Source: Phreatobacter aquaticus
GTDB lineage: Bacteria; Pseudomonadota; Alphaproteobacteria; Rhizobiales; Phreatobacteraceae
Length of the DNA stretch: 64,000 nucleotides
Direction of reading: 5' to 3'
NCBI RefSeq assembly: GCF_005160265.1
Contig: NZ_CP039865.1
Location: 3,434,828 to 3,498,827, forward strand
The translations under genes were made by a program, and so were the position numbers. Position 1 is the stretch's first letter. Every line of letters begins with the position of its first letter. Shown piece by piece: positions 8,511 through 17,689 of this stretch. The notes under the pieces are model-generated. The model was not told the origin of the DNA. It saw only the letters and a list, made by a program, of their open reading frames with translations, and did not search any database.

Positions 8511-9440
8511 ATGGACTTTCGCTGGCTTCACGACTTCCTGGCTCTGGCCGACATTCGCAATTTCCGGTTGGCGGCCGAGCGCCGCAACAGCTCGCAGCCT
8601 GCCTTCAGCCGTCGCATCCAATCCCTGGAAGCCTGGCTTGGCACCAGCCTGATCGATCGCTCGGCCCATCCCGTTCGCCTGACCGATGCCGGCGAACGCT
8701 TCGTCGATGCAGCCGATGCCATCATCCGCCAGGTGATGGTGGCGCGCGGCGCCCTCAGCGGCACCCCGTCTGATGACGGCCGGGCGATGATCAGCTTCTC
8801 GCTGCCCCATTCCCTTGCCTTGGCGCGCTTCCCCCAATGGTGGACGGTGTGGTCGGTCGCCAGCGGCGCGCGGTCATGCCGCGTAGTGTCCGGTTCCATC
8901 AACGAGATGCGGGCCCATCACGTGACGCGCCGGTCGGACATTCTCATCTCGTTCGACCATGCCGATCATCCGCTCCATCTCGACCCCGCGCATTATCGTC
9001 AGGTGGATCTCGGCCTGGAATGGCTGCGGCCCTATGTCTCGAGCCGGTCGAACGAGCGCCATCTGGTTCTGGCGGGCAAGGCCCGCGGGCCTTCCGCTCT
9101 CGTCCGCTACCCGAGCTGCAGTTTTCTCGGGCGTCTGGTCGACGCCATCCTCGCCGCCCGTCAGGCCCGGATGCAGACGATCTGCGAGGCGGATGCCGCC
9201 GAGGTCCTGCTCCGCATGGCGGTTGCAGGTCACGGCATCGCCTGGCTGCCGGAATCGACCGCTGCCGACGCTGTCGCAGCCGGGCGTCTGCGTCTCGCCG
9301 GTGACGAAACCTGGTCCATGCCCATGCGCATCGTCGCCTACAGCCCGCGCGCCCTGGTATCTCCGGCGGTCACCACCCTGATGGATTTCCTCGCCGACCG
9401 CCCGTCCGGCGGCCATGGGCAGGTCGCAGCGCTCGTCTGA
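8511..9440 (+). CDS. LysR family transcriptional regulator, HypT/YjiE-like
   Basis: 309-aa LysR regulator from the ATG at 8511. The N-terminal winged helix-turn-helix (WLHDFLALADIRNFRLAAE, then QPAFSRRIQSLEAWLG) is followed by the LysR effector-binding domain. The opening DFL-L---RNF--AA--RN-SQPAFSRRI pattern and the late GHGIAWLPES segment resemble E. coli HypT (YjiE), the hypochlorite-responsive regulator. This is resemblance from memory, not a computed alignment. Palindromic boxes upstream suggest autoregulation. No obvious target gene is adjacent. Confidence 0.85.
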   Translation: MDFRWLHDFLALADIRNFRLAAERRNSSQPAFSRRIQSLEAWLGTSLIDRSAHPVRLTDAGERFVDAADAIIRQVMVARGALSGTPSDDGRAMISFSLPHSLALARFPQWWTVWSVASGARSCRVVSGSINEMRAHHVTRRSDILISFDHADHPLHLDPAHYRQVDLGLEWLRPYVSSRSNERHLVLAGKARGPSALVRYPSCSFLGRLVDAILAARQARMQTICEADAAEVLLRMAVAGHGIAWLPESTAADAVAAGRLRLAGDETWSMPMRIVAYSPRALVSPAVTTLMDFLADRPSGGHGQVAALV

Positions 9441-9685
9441 GATCGCCGCGTTACGTCAACATTCCGGCTTGGCGCATCATCAGGGAATATTGTCGGTCAA
9501 TCGGGCAAATGAAGCAGATGACCTTTGTTTTTCCAGTAGGCAGCCTGGTGTCACAGTCTTTGACCTCTGACCGGCGCATCTATTGCTCAACGGATCTCCT
9601 CACCAATTCTCAACACTCACGCCTCATGGTGCCTGCAAGGGAGCGCGCCGCGGATGGCGCCGGCCCCCTGATCATGTTGGGGTCA

Positions 9686-10741
9686 ATGCGGGCTTTGAAG
9701 ACATCCGTCTACAAGGCGGGGCTGGAAACGCTCTGGTTCACGGGGGCGCATCGTGCGCTGCGGCCCGTGTTCGGCGGCGTCGGCGCGATCCTCATGCTGC
9801 ATCACGTGCGCCCGGCCGAGCCGCGCGAGTTCGCACCGAACCGGCTGCTGGAAGTCACCCCCGATTATCTCGAAAGCGTCATCGAGCGTGTCAGGGCGCA
9901 AGGCTTCGAGACCCTGTCGCTCGACCAGGCCTGCGACCGGCTGGCCGGGGGCGGTGACATCCGGCCGTTCGTCTGCTTCACCTTCGACGACGGCTACCGC
10001 GACAATGCCGACTATGCCTGGCCGATCCTGAAGCGCCACGGCGTGCCGTTCACGCTCTATCTGCCCACCGCCTTCATCGACCAGGAGGGCGAGCTCTGGT
10101 GGCTGGTGCTGGAGGACACGATCCGCACCCAGCGCTCGGTGACGGCGCAGATTGCCGGCCGCACCGTCCATTTCGACTGTTCGACCCCGGCGCTGAAGCG
10201 CGAGGCCTGGCGCGAGATCTATTGGTGGCTGCGCTCGCTGCCCGAAACCGAATTGCGCGCCTATGTCCGCGATCTCGCCGCGCGCCACGGGCTCGATTTC
10301 CGCGACACCTGCCGCCGGCTGTGCATGACCTGGGACGAGGTGAGGGCGCTAGCCAGCGATCCGCTGGTCACCATAGGCGCCCATACGGTCAACCATTACA
10401 TGCTGGCGAAATTCGACTGCGACACCGCGCGCGCCGAGATGCTGGGCTCGAAGGATCGGATCACCAGCGAGCTCGGCCGAGAGGTCAGCCATTTCGCCTA
10501 TCCGGTGGGCGACCCGACCTCGGCCGGCCCGCGCGACTTCCAGATGGCCGCCGAATGCGGCTTCCGCTCGGCCGTCACCACGCGTCCCGGCCTCATCTTC
10601 CCCGAGCACCGCGACCATTTGACAGCCCTGCCGCGTGTATCCCTCAACGGCGAATTCCAGTCGCTGCGCTATCTGGACGTGCTGCTTTCCGGCGCGCCCT
10701 TCGCCTTTTTCAACCGGTTCCGCCGGGTGAACGCTGCCTGA
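9686..10741 (+). CDS. Polysaccharide deacetylase family protein (NodB domain)
   Basis: 351-aa carbohydrate esterase family 4-like protein. The NodB motifs are visible: motif 1 FTFDDGYRDN (catalytic base and metal Asp), motif 2 IGAHTVNHYMLA (metal-binding His pair) and a motif 3-like FAYPVGDPTSAG. The domain removes acetyl groups from GlcNAc-type glycans; the substrate here is unknown. No signal peptide is evident, so a cytoplasmic or membrane-associated role in surface polysaccharide assembly is likely. An upstream extension to 9509 exists, but it is not family-like and was rejected in favour of the ATG at 9686. Confidence 0.85.
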   Translation: MRALKTSVYKAGLETLWFTGAHRALRPVFGGVGAILMLHHVRPAEPREFAPNRLLEVTPDYLESVIERVRAQGFETLSLDQACDRLAGGGDIRPFVCFTFDDGYRDNADYAWPILKRHGVPFTLYLPTAFIDQEGELWWLVLEDTIRTQRSVTAQIAGRTVHFDCSTPALKREAWREIYWWLRSLPETELRAYVRDLAARHGLDFRDTCRRLCMTWDEVRALASDPLVTIGAHTVNHYMLAKFDCDTARAEMLGSKDRITSELGREVSHFAYPVGDPTSAGPRDFQMAAECGFRSAVTTRPGLIFPEHRDHLTALPRVSLNGEFQSLRYLDVLLSGAPFAFFNRFRRVNAA

Positions 10742-10861
10742 TCGGCGCTTTTCGGGGACAACAGCAAAATCCGCCGCGAGGCCGTCGCGATTGAGCCTGA
10801 ATCAGATAGTTTGTGGGATGACGGTCCGCGCTCCGCGGCCGCCGAAAGCCCTTTCAGCCTG

Positions 10862-12130
10862 ATGTCTGACCCGACCGGAACCAAACCCTTCTCCGCCTTC
10901 GAATGGATGCTGTCGCTGCGCTATCTGCGCGCGCGGCGGAAGGAGGGATTCATCTCGGTGATTGCCGGCTTCTCCTTCATCGGCATCATGCTGGGGGTGG
11001 CCACCCTCATCATCGTGATGGCGGTGATGAATGGCTTCCGCAAGGAACTGCTCGGCAAGATCCTGGGTGTCCAGGGGCATATGGTGCTGCAGCCGATCGA
11101 TACCCCGCTCACCGATTTCTCCGATGTTGCCGCCCGGCTGATGCGCGTGCCGGGCATCCGGCTGGCAGCCCCGGTGGTCGAGGGCCAGGCGCTGGCCTCA
11201 TCGCCGTTCAATGCGGGCGGCGCCATCGTGCGCGGCATGCGCGCCGAGGACATTCGCCGCCTGCCGCTGATCGCCGGCAATATCAAGCAGGGCGGCATCG
11301 ACGATTTCGACACGATCGAGGGCGTCATGGTGGGACAGCGGCTGGCGGCGCAATTGTCGCTCCGGCTCGGCGACTCGCTGACGCTCGTCTCACCGCGCGG
11401 CACGCCGACACCGATGGGCATGACGCCGCGCATCAAGGCCTATCCGATCGTGGCGATCTTCGAGGTCGGCATGACGGAATATGACTCCGCCTTCGTGTTC
11501 ATGCCGTTCACCGAGGCGCAGGCCTATTTCAATCGCGAGGGCGATGCCTCCTCCATCGAGGTCTATACCGACAATCCGGACCGCATCGATCAGTACCGGC
11601 GCCTGGTCTCCGAGAAGGTCGAGCGGCCCGTGTTCATCGTCGACTGGCGCCAGCGCAATGCCTCGTTCTTCTCCGCCCTCCAGGTGGAGCGCAATGTCAT
11701 GTTCATGATCCTGACGCTGATCGTGCTGGTGGCGACGCTGAACATCATTTCGGGTCTGATCATGCTGGTGAAGGACAAGGGCCGCGACATCGCCATCCTG
11801 CGCACCATGGGGGCGACGCGCGGCGCGATCATGCGGATCTTCCTGATCACCGGCGCGTCCATCGGCGTGGTCGGCACGCTCGCCGGCTTCGCCCTCGGCG
11901 TGCTGGTCTGCCTCAATATCGAGAAGATCCAGGAATTCGTCTCCTGGGTCACCGGCACCACGCTGTGGGACCCCACCGTGCGCTTCCTCACCCAGATCCC
12001 CGCCGATATGTCGACCGGCGAGACGCTCACCGTGCTGTTCATGGCGCTCACCCTGTCGCTGCTCGCAACGCTCTATCCCTCCTGGCGCGCCGCGCGCCTC
12101 GATCCGGTGGAGGCCCTGCGCTATGAGTGA
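10862..12130 (+). CDS. lolC: Lipoprotein-releasing ABC transporter, permease subunit (LolC/E type)
   Basis: 422-aa FtsX-type permease. An N-terminal cytoplasmic stretch and first helix ([29 protein letters not shown]) are followed by a large periplasmic domain (about residues 50-270) and three C-terminal helices with the FtsX core ([23 protein letters not shown]). It extracts mature lipoproteins from the inner membrane for the LolA carrier. Alphaproteobacteria usually have a single LolC/E-type permease acting as a homodimer with LolD. It overlaps the next gene by 8 bases (ATGAGTGA), so translation of the two is coupled. Confidence 0.93.
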   Translation: MSDPTGTKPFSAFEWMLSLRYLRARRKEGFISVIAGFSFIGIMLGVATLIIVMAVMNGFRKELLGKILGVQGHMVLQPIDTPLTDFSDVAARLMRVPGIRLAAPVVEGQALASSPFNAGGAIVRGMRAEDIRRLPLIAGNIKQGGIDDFDTIEGVMVGQRLAAQLSLRLGDSLTLVSPRGTPTPMGMTPRIKAYPIVAIFEVGMTEYDSAFVFMPFTEAQAYFNREGDASSIEVYTDNPDRIDQYRRLVSEKVERPVFIVDWRQRNASFFSALQVERNVMFMILTLIVLVATLNIISGLIMLVKDKGRDIAILRTMGATRGAIMRIFLITGASIGVVGTLAGFALGVLVCLNIEKIQEFVSWVTGTTLWDPTVRFLTQIPADMSTGETLTVLFMALTLSLLATLYPSWRAARLDPVEALRYE

Positions 12131-12845
12131 AGCCGCAATCGAAAAGCCGGCCGGAACGGGCGAGCGCGAAGCGCCGGTGCTCTGGCTCCATGCCGTCGAG
12201 CGCCGCTATTCGGAAGCCGGCGCGCCGCTGGAAATCCTGAAAGGGGCCGAGCTCGCGGTCTGGCCCGGCGAAAGCGTCGCGCTCATCGCGCCCTCTGGCA
12301 CAGGCAAGTCGACCCTGCTGCATCTCGCCGGCCTGCTCGAAGCCCCGGATGGCGGCGAGGTCTATATTGGCGGGCGCGCCACGTCCAAACTGTCGGATTC
12401 CGAGCGCACCCGCATCCGCCGCATCGATATCGGCTTCGTCTATCAGTTCCATCACCTGCTGCCGGAATTCTCCGCGCTGGAGAATGTCGTCCTCCCGCAG
12501 ATGATCCGCGGCCTGTCGAAAAAGGTCGCCCGCAACAATGCCAGCGAGCTCCTCGGCTATCTCGGACTTGGCGAGCGCCTGTCGCACCGGCCCTCGGAAC
12601 TGTCGGGCGGCGAGCAGCAGCGGGTCGCCATCGCGCGTGCCGTCGCCAACGCTCCGCGCATCCTGATGGCGGACGAGCCCACCGGCAATCTCGACCCCAA
12701 GACCGCCGACCACGTGTTCTCCGCGCTCGGCCAGTTGGTCCGGGCGTCCAGGCTCGCGGCGGTCATCGCCACCCACAACATGGAACTCGCCGGCCGGATG
12801 GATCGGCGCGTGACCATCCGCGACGGGCTGGTGGTGGAGCTTTAG
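12123..12845 (+). CDS. lolD: Lipoprotein-releasing ABC transporter, ATPase subunit LolD
   Basis: 240-aa ABC ATPase with Walker [11 protein letters not shown]-loop region [17 protein letters not shown], signature LSGGEQQR, Walker B ILMADEP and the H-loop in VIATHN. The [11 protein letters not shown] stretch is characteristic of the LolD/MacB subgroup. It powers lipoprotein release by the LolC/E permease encoded just upstream, with which it overlaps by 8 bases. Confidence 0.94.
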   Translation: MSEAAIEKPAGTGEREAPVLWLHAVERRYSEAGAPLEILKGAELAVWPGESVALIAPSGTGKSTLLHLAGLLEAPDGGEVYIGGRATSKLSDSERTRIRRIDIGFVYQFHHLLPEFSALENVVLPQMIRGLSKKVARNNASELLGYLGLGERLSHRPSELSGGEQQRVAIARAVANAPRILMADEPTGNLDPKTADHVFSALGQLVRASRLAAVIATHNMELAGRMDRRVTIRDGLVVEL

Positions 12846-12897
12846 GGGGGCGTTCAGCCGCGAGCTTTTGGATCTCTCTGGGATAGCGCTTCCTCTC

Positions 12898-13007
12898 CAC
12901 CCTCATCCTGAGGTGCTCGCCGGAGGCGAGTCTCGAAGGACCTCTTGGCCTCGTGGCCTATCCTTCGAGGCCCGGACTATCGCCCTCGCGCCCGAGGCAT
13001 GAGGGTG
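12898..13007. repeat. Extragenic palindromic repeat (CCTCATCCTGAGG type)
   Basis: About 110 bases with nested complementarity. The left end CACCCTCATCCTGAGG and right end CATGAGGGTG are complementary, and inner arms TCGAAGGA / TCCTTCGA fold together. Elements with the same ends and inner TCGAAGGA arms occur in many copies between genes in Hyphomicrobiales. It lies directly downstream of lolD, where it may cap the transcript. Confidence 0.7.
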
Positions 13008-13050
13008 TGCGTGTGGCAAGCGTCCCGGGGGCATCCCGCAAGGCAACCAC

Positions 13051-13141
13051 GTCATGCCCGCCCTTGTGGCGGGCATCCACGTCTACCTTCTGCTCTTGGG
13101 ATGCCAAAGTCGTGGATGCCCGGGACAGGCCCGGGCATGAC
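13051..13141. repeat. Extragenic inverted repeat (GTCATGCCCG type)
   Basis: Two 31-base arms, 13051-13081 and 13111-13141, are near-perfect inverted copies. Each begins or ends GTCATGCCCG and CATCCACG, and each arm is itself a small hairpin (GCCCGCCCTTGTGGCGGGC and GCCCGGGACAGGCCCGGGC). This is the REP-like unit widely seen between alphaproteobacterial genes. With the repeat at 12898 it fills most of the 511-base gap 12846-13356. Confidence 0.75.
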
Positions 13142-13356
13142 GACAGAGAGTGTTGGTCTCCAGACGAAGGCCGGTTGCCGCGCTTGTCGTCGGACGGGGC
13201 CTCACAACTGGCGCCATTGCGCCATTTTCCGCTGTGTTCAGCTTTTGTTGACTCTCTCTGTTGCTCGTTTGTTCTCATTGCTTGTCATGAGAACAAAACC
13301 GGTACATGCTCCCTGGGTCAACGCAGTCACGTCACAACAGGACGAGGGAGAGACCC

Positions 13357-13455
13357 ATGATCCGCACGATGATCGAAGACGCAGCAGCTCTGGTGGCACT
13401 CGGGCTTTTCACCGGCATGGTGGCCGTATGGGCGCAGGCCTTTCAGGGGCTCTGA
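13357..13455 (+). CDS. Small single-helix membrane protein (32 aa)
   Basis: 32-aa frame MIRTMIEDAAALVALGLFTG... with one hydrophobic helix (about residues 9-28) and a C-terminal AFQGL. A good ribosome site, GAGGGAGA, lies 6 bases before the ATG at 13357. Very similar tiny proteins (start MIRT-/MLRT-, EDAAAL core, ending near VWAQ) recur in Hyphomicrobiales, as far as I recall. The 3' end overlaps the convergent Imm50-like gene by 13 bases. Function unknown. Confidence 0.6.
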   Translation: MIRTMIEDAAALVALGLFTGMVAVWAQAFQGL

Positions 13456-13928
13456 GGCTTGGGATAGGGCGGGCCGGGCAGGGGACCCGGTCCAACGGGC
13501 TCTGCCGATACGACCTCGATGCTCATGCAACGAAGCCGCGCGCTGAGGCCGAAGCCGCGATCAAAGGTCACGACGCGGTGTGGCGGCAGCGGTTCGCCCG
13601 AAGTGAAGGTGCCGCGTTCCTCGGTGGTGATCGTCAGCGAGACGATCATGTTGTCGTGGTTGAAGTCGTCGAGATGGATGGCATCCACGTCATGGAAGCG
13701 GAGCACCGCCAGCACGTCCGGCCCTTGCCAGACCTCCTGGGTCGCGCGCAGCACGCGGATCGTGACGGTCGCGACAGGCATGATGTTGGAATCGTCCCAG
13801 TCGCCAGGCGCGATCTGCCCGCGCCACAGATGGATATCGATCACTTCGGCGTCGTGGAACGATGGCCAGCCGCTGAAGTGCCGGGTCAGCCGATCATGAT
13901 GAAGGATGATGGCGGGATCGAAGGACAT
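13443..13928 (-). CDS. Imm50-like immunity-family protein
   Basis: 161-aa soluble protein. The segment FSGWPSFHDAEVIDIHLWRG and the later LRFHDVDAIHLDDFNHDNMI follow the pattern of Imm50-type immunity proteins, in which a -W-SFHDAEV- motif opens a compact alpha/beta domain. Many members stand alone and may not be true immunity proteins. No toxin gene is adjacent: the neighbours are a 32-aa membrane protein and dnaE. The ATG at 13928 fits the family start; the 42 residues encoded upstream are not convincing. Confidence 0.65.
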   Translation of the reverse strand: MSFDPAIILHHDRLTRHFSGWPSFHDAEVIDIHLWRGQIAPGDWDDSNIMPVATVTIRVLRATQEVWQGPDVLAVLRFHDVDAIHLDDFNHDNMIVSLTITTEERGTFTSGEPLPPHRVVTFDRGFGLSARLRCMSIEVVSAEPVGPGPLPGPPYPKPQSP

Positions 13929-14081
13929 CGGAACTGGTTCCGGCAAGACCGAGAAGCGCGCTGTCGAAGACCCGCCCGCTGGCCTGGCATGAGCCTGTGG
14001 CAGCAAGCGCGAGACTGGATTGTGTATCGCGCATGGCCAGCGCGCAATCCGCATTGCCCGCCGCTCCGGTAGCGGGCAAGA

Positions 14082-17000
14082 GTGAAGCGAGAGGCAGACT
14101 CACACCACAGTACAGCGAGACCCAAGGCCTTGGCCGAGCAGAATTTCGTCCACTTGCGTGTCCATTCGTCGTTCTCGCTGCTCGAGGGCGCGCTGTCGAT
14201 TGCCAAGCTGACCAAGCTCGCCTCCCACGACCGGATGCCGGCGCTGGCCGTCACCGACACCAACAATCTGTTCGCGGCCCTCGAATTCTCCGACAAGGTC
14301 GCCGGCTACGGCATCCAGCCGCTGGTCGGCCTGACCCTTGGCGTCGACTTCGCCGACCGCGAGGTCGATCCGCGCCGGCCGAACCTTGCCGGTATCAAGC
14401 CGCGCATCGCTGTCATCGCCGCGACGGAGGCCGGCTACCGCAATCTCATGGCGCTGTCGTCCAGTGCCTTCATGACCTCCAGCGATGTCGGCGACGCCAG
14501 CGTCACCGTCCAAATTCTGGAGGCCCATGCGGAGGGCCTGATCGCGTTGACCGGCGGCCCCGGCGGGCCGATCGACCGGGCCTTTCACGACAACCAGACC
14601 GATCTCGCCAAGGGGCGGCTCGACCGTCTGACCGCGATCTTCAGCGATCGGCTCTATGTCGAGCTGCAGCGCCACGGCCTGGAGAGCGAACGCCAGGTGG
14701 AACCGGCGCTGATCGAGGAGGCCTATTCACGCGGCCTGCCGCTGGTGGCCACCAACCAGTGCTTCTTCGGATCGATCTCGGACTACGAGAGCCACGACGC
14801 CCTGCTCGCCATCGCGGCGGGGCGCCTCCTGTCCGACACCGAGCGGCGCCAGCTGACGCCCGAACACCGGTTCAAGACTCAGGCCGAGATGATCCAGCTG
14901 TTTACCGATCTGCCCGAGGCGATTGCCTCGACGGTCGAGATCGCCAGGCGCTGCCATTATCGGCCGCGCACCCGCAAGCCCATCCTGCCGCGCTTCACCA
15001 GGGTCGGCGGCGATCCCGTCGACGAGGGCGCCGAGCTTGCCCGCCAGGCGCGCGAGGGCCTCGATGCCAGGCTCGCCGCCCATGGTCCGGCCGAGGGCCT
15101 GACCGAGCAGACCTATCGCGACCGGCTCGAATTCGAGCTCGGCGTCATCGAGAAGATGAAGTTCCCCGGCTACTTCCTCATCGTGTCGGACTTCATCAAA
15201 TGGGCCAAGGCCCAGAGCATTCCGGTTGGCCCCGGCCGCGGCTCGGGCGCGGGCTCGCTGGTTGCCTATGCGCTGACCGTCACCGATCTGGACCCGCTCC
15301 GGTTCAACCTGCTGTTCGAGCGCTTCCTCAATCCGGAACGCGTCTCGATGCCGGATTTCGACATCGACTTCTGCCAGGACCGGCGCGACGAGGTGATCCG
15401 CTACGTCCAGGAGCGCTATGGCCGCAGCCAGGTGGCCCAGATCATCACCTTCGGTACCCTGCAGGCGAGGGGCGTGCTACGCGACGTCGGCCGCGTGCTC
15501 GAACTGCCGTATGGCCAGGTCGACAAGCTCTGCAAGCTGGTGCCGCAGAACCCGGCGGCCCCGATCACGCTCGACAAGGCGATCGAGGGCGAGCCGAAGC
15601 TGCAGGCCGCCCGCGAGGAGGAGCCGGTGGTTGGCCGGCTGTTCGATATTGCGGTGAAGCTTGAGGGCCTGAACCGCCACGCCTCCACCCATGCCGCAGG
15701 TCTCGTCATCGGCGACCGGCCGCTGGTCGAGCTGGTGCCACTCTACCGAGACCCCAAGACCGACATGCCGGTCACCCAGTACAATATGAAATGGGTGGAA
15801 CAGGCCGGCCTGGTGAAGTTCGACTTTCTGGGTCTGAAGACCCTGACCGTGATGCAGAAGGCGATCGACCTCCTGAAGCAGCGCCACGTCGACGTGGAAC
15901 TGGCCAGCATCCCGCTCGATGACGCCAAGAGCTACGACATGATGGCGCGCGGCGAGACGGTCGGCGTGTTCCAGGTGGAAAGCGTCGGCATGCGCAAGGC
16001 GCTTGTCGAGATGAAGGCGAGCCGCTTCGAGGACATCATCGCGCTGGTGGCGCTCTACCGGCCGGGCCCGATGGCCAACATTCCGGTCTATTGCGCTCGC
16101 AAGCTGGGGCTGGAAAAGGCCGAATATCCCCATCCGCTGCTGGAGCAGGTGCTGTCCGAGACCCACGGCATCATCGTCTACCAGGAACAGGTCATGCAGG
16201 CCGCCCAGATCCTGTCGGGCTATTCGCTGGGCGAAGCCGACCTTCTGCGCCGCGCCATGGGCAAGAAGATCAAGGCGGAGATGGACCAGCAGCGCGAGCG
16301 TTTCGTCTCGGGCGCCGTGACCAATGGCATCACCAAATCCAAAGCCGACGAAATTTTTGATTTGCTGGCTAAGTTTGCCGATTACGGCTTCAACAAGAGC
16401 CATGCAGCCGCCTATGCGCTGGTTTCCTACCACACGGCATGGTTGAAGGCGAACCATCCGGTTGAGTTCATCGCGGCGTCGATGACGCTCGACATGTCGA
16501 ACACCGACAAGCTGTCGGAATTCCGCCGGGAGGCCGTTCGCCTGAAGATCGCGGTGGAGCCGCCCTGCGTCAACCGCTCGGGCGTCGAGTTCAACGTCGC
16601 CGACGGCAAGATCCTCTATGCGCTGGCGGCGGTGAAGGGTGTGGGTACCCAGGCGGTCGAGGCGATCGTGGCGGCGCGCGGTGACCGGCCTTTCGCCGAT
16701 CTCGCCGATTTCGCGAACCGCATCAATCCGCGCAGCCTCAATCGCAAGACGCTGGAAAATCTCGCTTGTGCCGGTGCCTTCGACGCGCTGGAGCCGAACC
16801 GCGCGCGCGCGCTCGCCGCGGTCGACCAGGTTCTGGCCGAGGCCCAGCGCCGGGCCGAGGGCAGGGCGCTTGGCCAGGACGAATTGTTCGGCGGCTCGGG
16901 CCCGGCCCCTCTGCGCCTGCCCGAGGTCGAGGCCTGGCTGCCAGGGCGCCTGCTCGACGAGGAGTACAAGGCGATCGGCTTCTTCCTCTCGGGCCACCCG

Positions 17001-17561
17001 CTCGACGATTATCAGCAGGCGCTGCGCCGCATGCGCATTGAGCCCTTCGCCGAATTTGCCCGCTCGGTGCGCCAGGGCGCCAGCGCCGGCAGGCTCGCCG
17101 GCGTGGTCACCTCGCGCCAGGAGCGCCGCACCAAGACCGGCAACAAGATGGGCATCGTCACCCTGTCGGACCCGTCCGGCCATTACGAGGCCGTGCTGTT
17201 CTCGGAAGGCCTCGCCCTTTATCGCGATCTCCTCGAACCCGGCCAGGCTGTGCTCATGTCGGTCGGCGCGGAGCTGCAGGGCGAAGAGGTCCGCGTGCGG
17301 CTCTTGACGGTTGAGCCGCTGGAGGCCGCCGCCATCAAGGTGCAGAAGGGCTTCCGCGTCTTTGTCGATGGGCCGGCGCCGGTCGAGAGCGTCGCCAAGC
17401 GGCTGATGACCAAGGGCGACGGCGAGGTCTCGATCGTGCTGGTCCTCCCCGATGCGCTGAGCGAGGTGGAGGTGAAGCTTCCCGGCCGCTACGCGGTGTC
17501 GCCGCAGATCGCCGGCGCGCTGAAGGCGGTGCCCGGCGTCATGACCGTGATGGAGCTCTAG
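14082..17561 (+). CDS. dnaE: DNA polymerase III alpha subunit
   Basis: 1159-aa replicative polymerase (DnaE1 size). An N-terminal PHP domain (FVHLRVHSSFSLLEGA, about residues 22-90) is followed by the polymerase core with the catalytic aspartates in PDFDIDFCQDRRDEV (D425, D427) and the third in VKFDFLGLKTL. A helix-hairpin-helix region and an OB domain (RLAGVVTSRQERRTKTGNKMG) complete it. The start is GTG at 14082; a downstream TTG before AEQNF is an alternative, since the first 15 residues are not conserved in the family. The gene is monocistronic. Confidence 0.97.
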   Translation: MKREADSHHSTARPKALAEQNFVHLRVHSSFSLLEGALSIAKLTKLASHDRMPALAVTDTNNLFAALEFSDKVAGYGIQPLVGLTLGVDFADREVDPRRPNLAGIKPRIAVIAATEAGYRNLMALSSSAFMTSSDVGDASVTVQILEAHAEGLIALTGGPGGPIDRAFHDNQTDLAKGRLDRLTAIFSDRLYVELQRHGLESERQVEPALIEEAYSRGLPLVATNQCFFGSISDYESHDALLAIAAGRLLSDTERRQLTPEHRFKTQAEMIQLFTDLPEAIASTVEIARRCHYRPRTRKPILPRFTRVGGDPVDEGAELARQAREGLDARLAAHGPAEGLTEQTYRDRLEFELGVIEKMKFPGYFLIVSDFIKWAKAQSIPVGPGRGSGAGSLVAYALTVTDLDPLRFNLLFERFLNPERVSMPDFDIDFCQDRRDEVIRYVQERYGRSQVAQIITFGTLQARGVLRDVGRVLELPYGQVDKLCKLVPQNPAAPITLDKAIEGEPKLQAAREEEPVVGRLFDIAVKLEGLNRHASTHAAGLVIGDRPLVELVPLYRDPKTDMPVTQYNMKWVEQAGLVKFDFLGLKTLTVMQKAIDLLKQRHVDVELASIPLDDAKSYDMMARGETVGVFQVESVGMRKALVEMKASRFEDIIALVALYRPGPMANIPVYCARKLGLEKAEYPHPLLEQVLSETHGIIVYQEQVMQAAQILSGYSLGEADLLRRAMGKKIKAEMDQQRERFVSGAVTNGITKSKADEIFDLLAKFADYGFNKSHAAAYALVSYHTAWLKANHPVEFIAASMTLDMSNTDKLSEFRREAVRLKIAVEPPCVNRSGVEFNVADGKILYALAAVKGVGTQAVEAIVAARGDRPFADLADFANRINPRSLNRKTLENLACAGAFDALEPNRARALAAVDQVLAEAQRRAEGRALGQDELFGGSGPAPLRLPEVEAWLPGRLLDEEYKAIGFFLSGHPLDDYQQALRRMRIEPFAEFARSVRQGASAGRLAGVVTSRQERRTKTGNKMGIVTLSDPSGHYEAVLFSEGLALYRDLLEPGQAVLMSVGAELQGEEVRVRLLTVEPLEAAAIKVQKGFRVFVDGPAPVESVAKRLMTKGDGEVSIVLVLPDALSEVEVKLPGRYAVSPQIAGALKAVPGVMTVMEL

Positions 17562-17689
17562 AGCCGGACGGAGGCCTCTCTCCTGTTCCAGGATGGCTCC
17601 GCCTGATCAGGGCTAAACCCTTGATATCCCGTGGGCCTGCCGGAGCGCCATTTCGCGTGGCCTCCGGCATGGTCCGCTCGCCGCCCGGA

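Noticed and set aside
15477-17183. 568-codon minus-strand frame inside dnaE
   Set aside because: Mirror of the dnaE coding sequence; no start signal and no recognisable protein features.
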